Part shown: one piece after another, positions 22,012 to 25,615 of the stretch
Layout: every line of letters begins with the position of its first letter
How positions within the stretch are numbered: the stretch's first letter is position 1
Position numbers and translations under genes: made by a program
Assembly: GCA_946480485.1 (NCBI GenBank)
Contig: CAMLJW010000013.1
Location: 1-25,615 of the forward strand
Reading direction: 5' to 3'
Origin: an uncultured Streptomyces sp.
Lineage (GTDB): Bacteria > Actinomycetota > Actinomycetes > Streptomycetales > Streptomycetaceae
DNA length: 25,615 nucleotides
The notes under the pieces: model-generated
What the model was told of the DNA's origin: nothing
What the model saw: only the letters and a program-made list of their open reading frames with translations
Databases searched by the model: none

Positions 22012-24413
22012 CGGGGAGCCTTCGTCGTTGTGGAGGAATTGCGGTCGGGGGCGGGGCGTGCCCCGAAGTCACGGGCGTGCTCGGTGCCGCGCTGGAAGGC
22101 GGACATCGTCCTGGCGACCTGCTCCGCCTGCGGCAGCGGATCCGGGTCTGCCGGGAAGGGGCCGGCAGGGGGCGGGTCACGGCGCAACTCCTCGGCCAGG
22201 CTCGCCTGGGGGACGCGCTGCGGCAGGGGCAGAGTGCCGTGGACGGTGAAGGAGGCCGCCGGGGGCGTGGTCGCCGTAGGCCCCGCCACCAGGACGCTGC
22301 TCGAAACCGGTGTGGTGACCGGACGGCGCAGGGGGGTGAACACGGAGGGGCGCTCCGACGCCGGCTGCTCGTCGTGGTGGGGAGCGCGGTGGGCGTCCGG
22401 CTGCCCAGCCGTGCCGACGAGGGCTGCCGTATGCCGGGTGTCCGCCACGAGCGTCGCCGGAACATCAGGGTCCATCGGGAAATTCGGGACCATCGAGGAT
22501 TCCTCGATCAGAAGTGCCGAGGGGATCAGGACCACCGCCGAGGTGCCGCCGAACGGCGAGGAGCGCAGCGTGACCCGGATGCCGTGCTGGGCGGCCAGCC
22601 GGGCGACCACGAAGAGGCCGAGGCGGGCGTCGTCGGCGAGGGCCAGGACGTCGAACTGCGGGGGCTGCGAGAGTCTCCGGTTGACCTCGGCGTACTCCTC
22701 CTCCCTCATGCCGAGCCCGCGGTCCTCGATCTCGACGGCGAGCCCCTTGCCGACGTACTCCGTCCGGACCAACACCGGGCAGACGGGCGGCGAGTAGCTG
22801 GTGGCGTTCTCCATGAGTTCCGCCAGCAGGTGGATCAGGTCGGCCAGGGCGTGCGCGGCCAGCTTCAGCTGCTCGTCGGCTTGCACAGTGATGCGCTGGT
22901 AGTCGGCGACCTCCCCGACGGCGCCGCGTATGACGTCGATGACGGTGACCGGCTGGGTCCAGCGGCGTCCGGGCTGCCCCCCGCTGATGATCACGAGGTT
23001 CTCCTCATAGCGGCGTATCTGGCTTGCCTGGGAGTCCAGCTCGTAGAGCCCCTTCAACACGTCGGGCTCCTGGTGCTTGCGCTCCATGGTGTCCAGCAGG
23101 CTCAGCTGGCGGTTCACCAGGTTCTGGGTGTGCCGGGCGACGCCCAGGATGGCCTTCTGGAAACCGCGGCGGGCGTCGGCCAGACTCACGGCGCTGCGCA
23201 GCGCGGTGCGCTGGGCGGAATTGAAGGCGTGAGCGACCCTGCCGAGCTCGTCGTCGCCGTAGTCGAGGTCCGGCGCTTCCGACTCGACGTCGACGCTCTC
23301 CCCGCGGTTGAGCCGGTCGATCAGGCCGGGCAGTCGGGTGTCGGCCAGCTCCAGGGTGGCACTGTGCAGGCCGGCCAGGCGCTGCATCAGGGAGCGGGTG
23401 AGCCGCCAGGACAGCAGAGCCACCACGATGACGGCGGCGAGCCCCGTCCCGCTGGTGAGGAGACCCTGCCACAGCAGCGAATCGGCTCGGGCCCGGCTCT
23501 GGGTGATGAGGGCGATGATGGGGTCGGCTGTGATCTTTCGCATCTTCGGGAAAATTTCGGCCATGGTGCCGGGCCACTGCCGGGCGGCCGCGGGCAGGGA
23601 GGCGCTGTCGCCGTACCGCCGGGCGATGACGGCGTCCTCGATCTTCTCCATGGTCTTCCACGCCTGGCTGCCGGTGAGCTGCTTCACCTCCGCCAGGTGC
23701 TGGGCATCCAGCTGGTTGGACAGGGTCGCCATCAGGTGGCGACGGGCACCTACCGCGTGGACGAAGGCGGCTCGCTCCTGGGAACCCAGCTGTCCGCTTG
23801 CGACGGCGGGTGCCAGCGTGGTGTCCTCCAACAGCAGCTGCGTACGGGCGCCGATCAGGGTCGTGATCGGGATGGTCGCGATCACCAAGGACGCGTCGTT
23901 CATCCGGCCGGCTTCGGCGGTGCCGACGATCTCGGCGTTGATAACGCGGGTGAACGCCGCGGTGGCCGTCCGGACGTCGGTGGACCGGCTGTCGATCCGA
24001 GCGCGCAAATTGGTCAGGTCCAGTGCTCGCATGGCGTCCGCGACAGGCTGGTACGCCGCCTTCAACTTCTGTGGGGCGTCCTTCAGCGTGGTGGGAAGCC
24101 CTGCTATCTCGGCCACGGCTATGTCTGTTGTGCGGCGCTGCGCCTCCAGTTCGCTGTGCGAGGCGTCCGGGTCGGCCAGCCAGACCGCACTGAGCGTCCG
24201 TTCCTGGGACGCGGCGTCGATCATGTCGCTGAACGGTTTGGTGACCACCATGTTGGTGGCGAATTCGGCGCGCAGGCTGAAGCCCTGTGACAGCACGCGG
24301 GCACTGGTGTTGGCCCAGAGGCCGCCGAGGGCCAGGCTCGGAACCAGGGCGAGCAGTAGTAGCGAGGTGCGTATGGACCGGAAGCGCTGCAGGGCAGGAG
24401 TCCGTGACGGCAT
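22008..24413 (-). CDS. cvnA: Conservon sensor histidine kinase CvnA (nitrate-sensor-like)
   Basis: An 801-residue membrane kinase. The ATG at 24413 is chosen for AAGGA before it; a TTG at 24449 is less likely. Order: membrane helix about 14-33, an extracytoplasmic nitrate/nitrite-sensing (NIT)-like domain about 45-310, a second helix about 315-338, a HAMP segment about 340-395, a dimerisation helix with LYELDSQASQIRRYEENLVI (about 456-475), and HATPase_c with the N box ELMENATSYSPP (533-544), IEDRGLGM (562-569) and ARLGLFVVARLA (596-607). The tail after 645 is Pro-rich and disordered. In CvnA relatives the dimerisation helix usually reads L-D-H; here Ser replaces the His, so phosphorylation by the classical route is doubtful. 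It heads the operon cvnA-B-C-D. Confidence 0.92.
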   Translation of the reverse strand: MPSRTPALQRFRSIRTSLLLLALVPSLALGGLWANTSARVLSQGFSLRAEFATNMVVTKPFSDMIDAASQERTLSAVWLADPDASHSELEAQRRTTDIAVAEIAGLPTTLKDAPQKLKAAYQPVADAMRALDLTNLRARIDSRSTDVRTATAAFTRVINAEIVGTAEAGRMNDASLVIATIPITTLIGARTQLLLEDTTLAPAVASGQLGSQERAAFVHAVGARRHLMATLSNQLDAQHLAEVKQLTGSQAWKTMEKIEDAVIARRYGDSASLPAAARQWPGTMAEIFPKMRKITADPIIALITQSRARADSLLWQGLLTSGTGLAAVIVVALLSWRLTRSLMQRLAGLHSATLELADTRLPGLIDRLNRGESVDVESEAPDLDYGDDELGRVAHAFNSAQRTALRSAVSLADARRGFQKAILGVARHTQNLVNRQLSLLDTMERKHQEPDVLKGLYELDSQASQIRRYEENLVIISGGQPGRRWTQPVTVIDVIRGAVGEVADYQRITVQADEQLKLAAHALADLIHLLAELMENATSYSPPVCPVLVRTEYVGKGLAVEIEDRGLGMREEEYAEVNRRLSQPPQFDVLALADDARLGLFVVARLAAQHGIRVTLRSSPFGGTSAVVLIPSALLIEESSMVPNFPMDPDVPATLVADTRHTAALVGTAGQPDAHRAPHHDEQPASERPSVFTPLRRPVTTPVSSSVLVAGPTATTPPAASFTVHGTLPLPQRVPQASLAEELRRDPPPAGPFPADPDPLPQAEQVARTMSAFQRGTEHARDFGARPAPDRNSSTTTKAPR

Positions 24414-24487
24414 CGGGCGTCCTTGGGTGAATGGGGGCGAGCGCGACAACCGGATCTATGCATTCCGCTTCGTGCGCAGTGCCGCGG

Positions 24488-24517
24488 ATCTTAGTTGACG
24501 TCTTGTAGAAGAGTCAG
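24488..24517 (-). promoter_or_regulatory. Candidate housekeeping promoter of the conservon
   Basis: Read on the minus strand, CTGACT (24517-24512) and TAAGAT (24493-24488) are 18 bases apart, a fair match to -35 and -10 boxes of the main sigma factor. Transcription would begin near 24480, about 65 bases before the cvnA start. The AT-rich context supports it. Confidence 0.5.
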
Positions 24518-24532
24518 CAAGGCCCGCACATT

Positions 24533-24559
24533 TCCTGATTTCAGGATGATCACGATCAT
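24533..24559. promoter_or_regulatory. Two adjacent 6-2-6 inverted repeats upstream of cvnA
   Basis: TCCTGA-TT-TCAGGA spans 24533-24546 and ATGATC-AC-GATCAT spans 24546-24559. Their centres are 13 bases apart and they share the base at 24546. They lie just upstream of the candidate -35 box, where activator or repressor sites are common. Both are perfect dyads. Confidence 0.45.
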
Positions 24560-24735
24560 TTACGACGCCCGACTGCGTGGCGCGCGCCCGCTGTGAGAAG
24601 CGGCATAAGAACAGGTCAGGGGCGCCTTGCAACGGTGGTCGAGAGGCGCGGCCGGTGGGACCCGGAGCCGCTCCAGGAACTGTCGCACGGTGAAGTCCTC
24701 GCTGCCGGGCTCTCGCAGCAGCGGGCCTGCTGGTC

Positions 24736-25070
24736 ATGTCCCCGCTCCTGCTGGCCGAACTGGATCACGTCGCCACGCGTGAGCACGACAAAGAAGCCGC
24801 CCTCAGTGCGGTCGACGACCTGCGGCGCTGGATGAGCCGAGGACGTGTCGTCATGCCGGAGATCACGGAGGACCACCTGGGCGCCGCCCAGTCTGTCCGC
24901 GTCCGCTACAGCGCGCTGGACCTCGACCTAGCCGAAGCGGTGAACGTGGCGCTTGCGGCCGACTACGACACGGATGCGATTCTCACCCTCGACCGACCGA
25001 CTTCCGGGCCGTACGCCCGTTGGGTCGCTACAAGGCGTTCCAAGTACTCCCCGACGACCTCCCGCTCTGA
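24736..25070 (+). pseudogene. PIN-domain toxin remnant, truncated and frameshifted
   Basis: From 24736 the frame reads MSPLLLAELDHVATREHDKE, then MPEITEDHLGAAQSVRVRYS, LDLDLAEAVNVALAADYDTD and AILTLD. These are the middle and C-terminal parts of a VapC-like PIN nuclease with acidic residues E (in LAEL), E/D (in LAEAVN) and D (in LTLD). The first strand with the leading Asp (about 40 residues) is missing. After LTLDR a one-base shift is needed to reach DFRAVRPLGRYKAFQVLPDD and the TGA at 25068-25070. Without it the frame turns into Pro/Ser/Arg-rich sequence. No antitoxin gene is recognised upstream. Inactive. Confidence 0.75.
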
Positions 25071-25413
25071 TCCCGGACCCTCCACAGTCAAGTGCCCTCA
25101 CCCGCAAGGGACTTGTGTCCGCCCGCGGCGAGGAGCGGTGCGGGGTGGGTGACCGGGAACGGCGGGCTTGAGGGCTTGCACCTACCGCCTACCGCCCGCC
25201 TCTGCGAAAGCGCAGGTCGGCGCCGTGCTGGGAAGTGAGCGGCCTGCCGCCTCAAGGCGCTCGTGCCCTCGCGTGCCCGATGTTCGGGTGCAGGGGTGCT
25301 CGTGGAACGCGGCAACGGCTCACCAACAAACAAGCCACAGGCCGCTGACAGCTCCACCCACTCGCCCGCCGTTATGGGGCACTCGGGAAGTAGGACCGCG
25401 AACGGCTGGCGCG
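25071..25413. other. Intergenic region between the PIN remnant and the TetR-type gene
   Basis: About 343 bases. A short G/C-skewed track (CTACCGCCTACCGCCCGCC near 25183-25201) is the only notable texture. No protein-like frame, tRNA or strong hairpin was seen. It may include more decayed sequence. Confidence 0.4.
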
Positions 25414-25615
25414 TCAACCTGCCGCATCGACCGAGCGGAAGACGCGGTCGAGATGGTTGTCCAAGATCGCGGTGGCGGACTCGGGGCTGCGTTGACCGAC
25501 GAGGATGCTGGTGCCGAGCCCCGCGGACATCGCGAGCAGGCCGGCCGCCGTCAACTGCGTGTCCACACCGGGCTGCAGCAGATCCGCGACCTGCGCCTGC
25601 CGGAGGATGTCGGTC
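25414..25615 (-). CDS. TetR-family regulator, C-terminal part (runs off the window)
   Basis: The minus strand from the window edge reads TDILRQAQVADLLQPGVDTQ, LTAAGLLAMSAGLGTSILVG and QRSPESATAILDNHLDRVFR, then SVDAAG and TGA at 25416-25414. The helix pattern with L-x-A-x-G-L-x-A-x-x-x-G-L-x-x-x-x-x-x-G and a final I-L-D-x-H-L-D-R-x-F is typical of the ligand-binding, dimerising C-terminus of TetR-type repressors. The DNA-binding helix-turn-helix lies beyond the window, so the target cannot be inferred. Confidence 0.75.
   Translation of the reverse strand, partial: TDILRQAQVADLLQPGVDTQLTAAGLLAMSAGLGTSILVGQRSPESATAILDNHLDRVFRSVDAAG

Noticed and set aside
1..25615. CRISPR arrays, rRNA and tRNA genes
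   Set aside because: The two tandem arrays have no spacers and very short units. No cloverleaf with a CCA-proximal acceptor stem was seen, though I could not run a tRNA or covariance search.

Overview
The window is high-GC actinobacterial DNA, almost certainly from Streptomyces or a close relative. The evidence is a complete conservon (cvnA-B-C-D), codon use strongly biased to G/C at third positions, frequent GTG and TTG starts with GGAGG-type ribosome sites, and 4-base ATGA/GTGA gene overlaps. Many broken genes and simple tandem repeats point to an accessory or chromosome-arm region rather than the conserved core.

Layout, left to right. 1-215: the tail of an IS200/IS605-type element, with a TnpB C-terminal remnant and its terminal hairpin. 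329-1420: a protein of unknown function. 1738-2959: an ECF sigma factor overlapping a membrane-anchored L,D-transpeptidase-like protein whose catalytic motif is missing. 2971-3316: a 10-bp minisatellite, then the apparent tail of an NfeD-like gene. 3487-4911: a flotillin. 5194-8593: a GT39-like membrane glycosyltransferase, a K+ channel, a DUF7144-like membrane protein preceded by a 13-bp tandem repeat, and a small GvpU-like protein. 9019-11958: a 979-residue membrane protein joining a cytosolic domain to an extracytoplasmic periplasmic-binding-protein domain. 12340-16557: remnants of a two-component system, then three envelope membrane genes (YdcF/DUF218, VanZ-RDD, PAP2). 16764-19365: a gene graveyard with two fused, broken carotenoid oxygenases, an SDR tail and a frameshifted secreted protein. 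19513-20506: two overlapping small genes that share a Q/N-rich motif. 20608-24413: the conservon on the minus strand. 24736-25070: a broken PIN toxin. 25414-25615: the C-terminal end of a TetR-type regulator running off the window.

How the parts may work together. The sigma/YkuD-like pair, the flotillin, the GT39-like protein and the YdcF-VanZ-PAP2 group all concern the cell envelope. The conservon is a membrane-associated G-protein-like signalling complex (kinase, roadblock protein, DUF742 protein, Ras-like GTPase).

The most promising undescribed system is the pair at 19513-20506. Both proteins carry an N-terminal motif that aligns without gaps (11 of 21 positions identical). One is a small helical protein; the other continues into a charged coiled coil and ends in two membrane helices. 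This resembles a sensor/adaptor plus membrane-effector pair joined by a homotypic, possibly amyloid-like, motif. That function is inference only.
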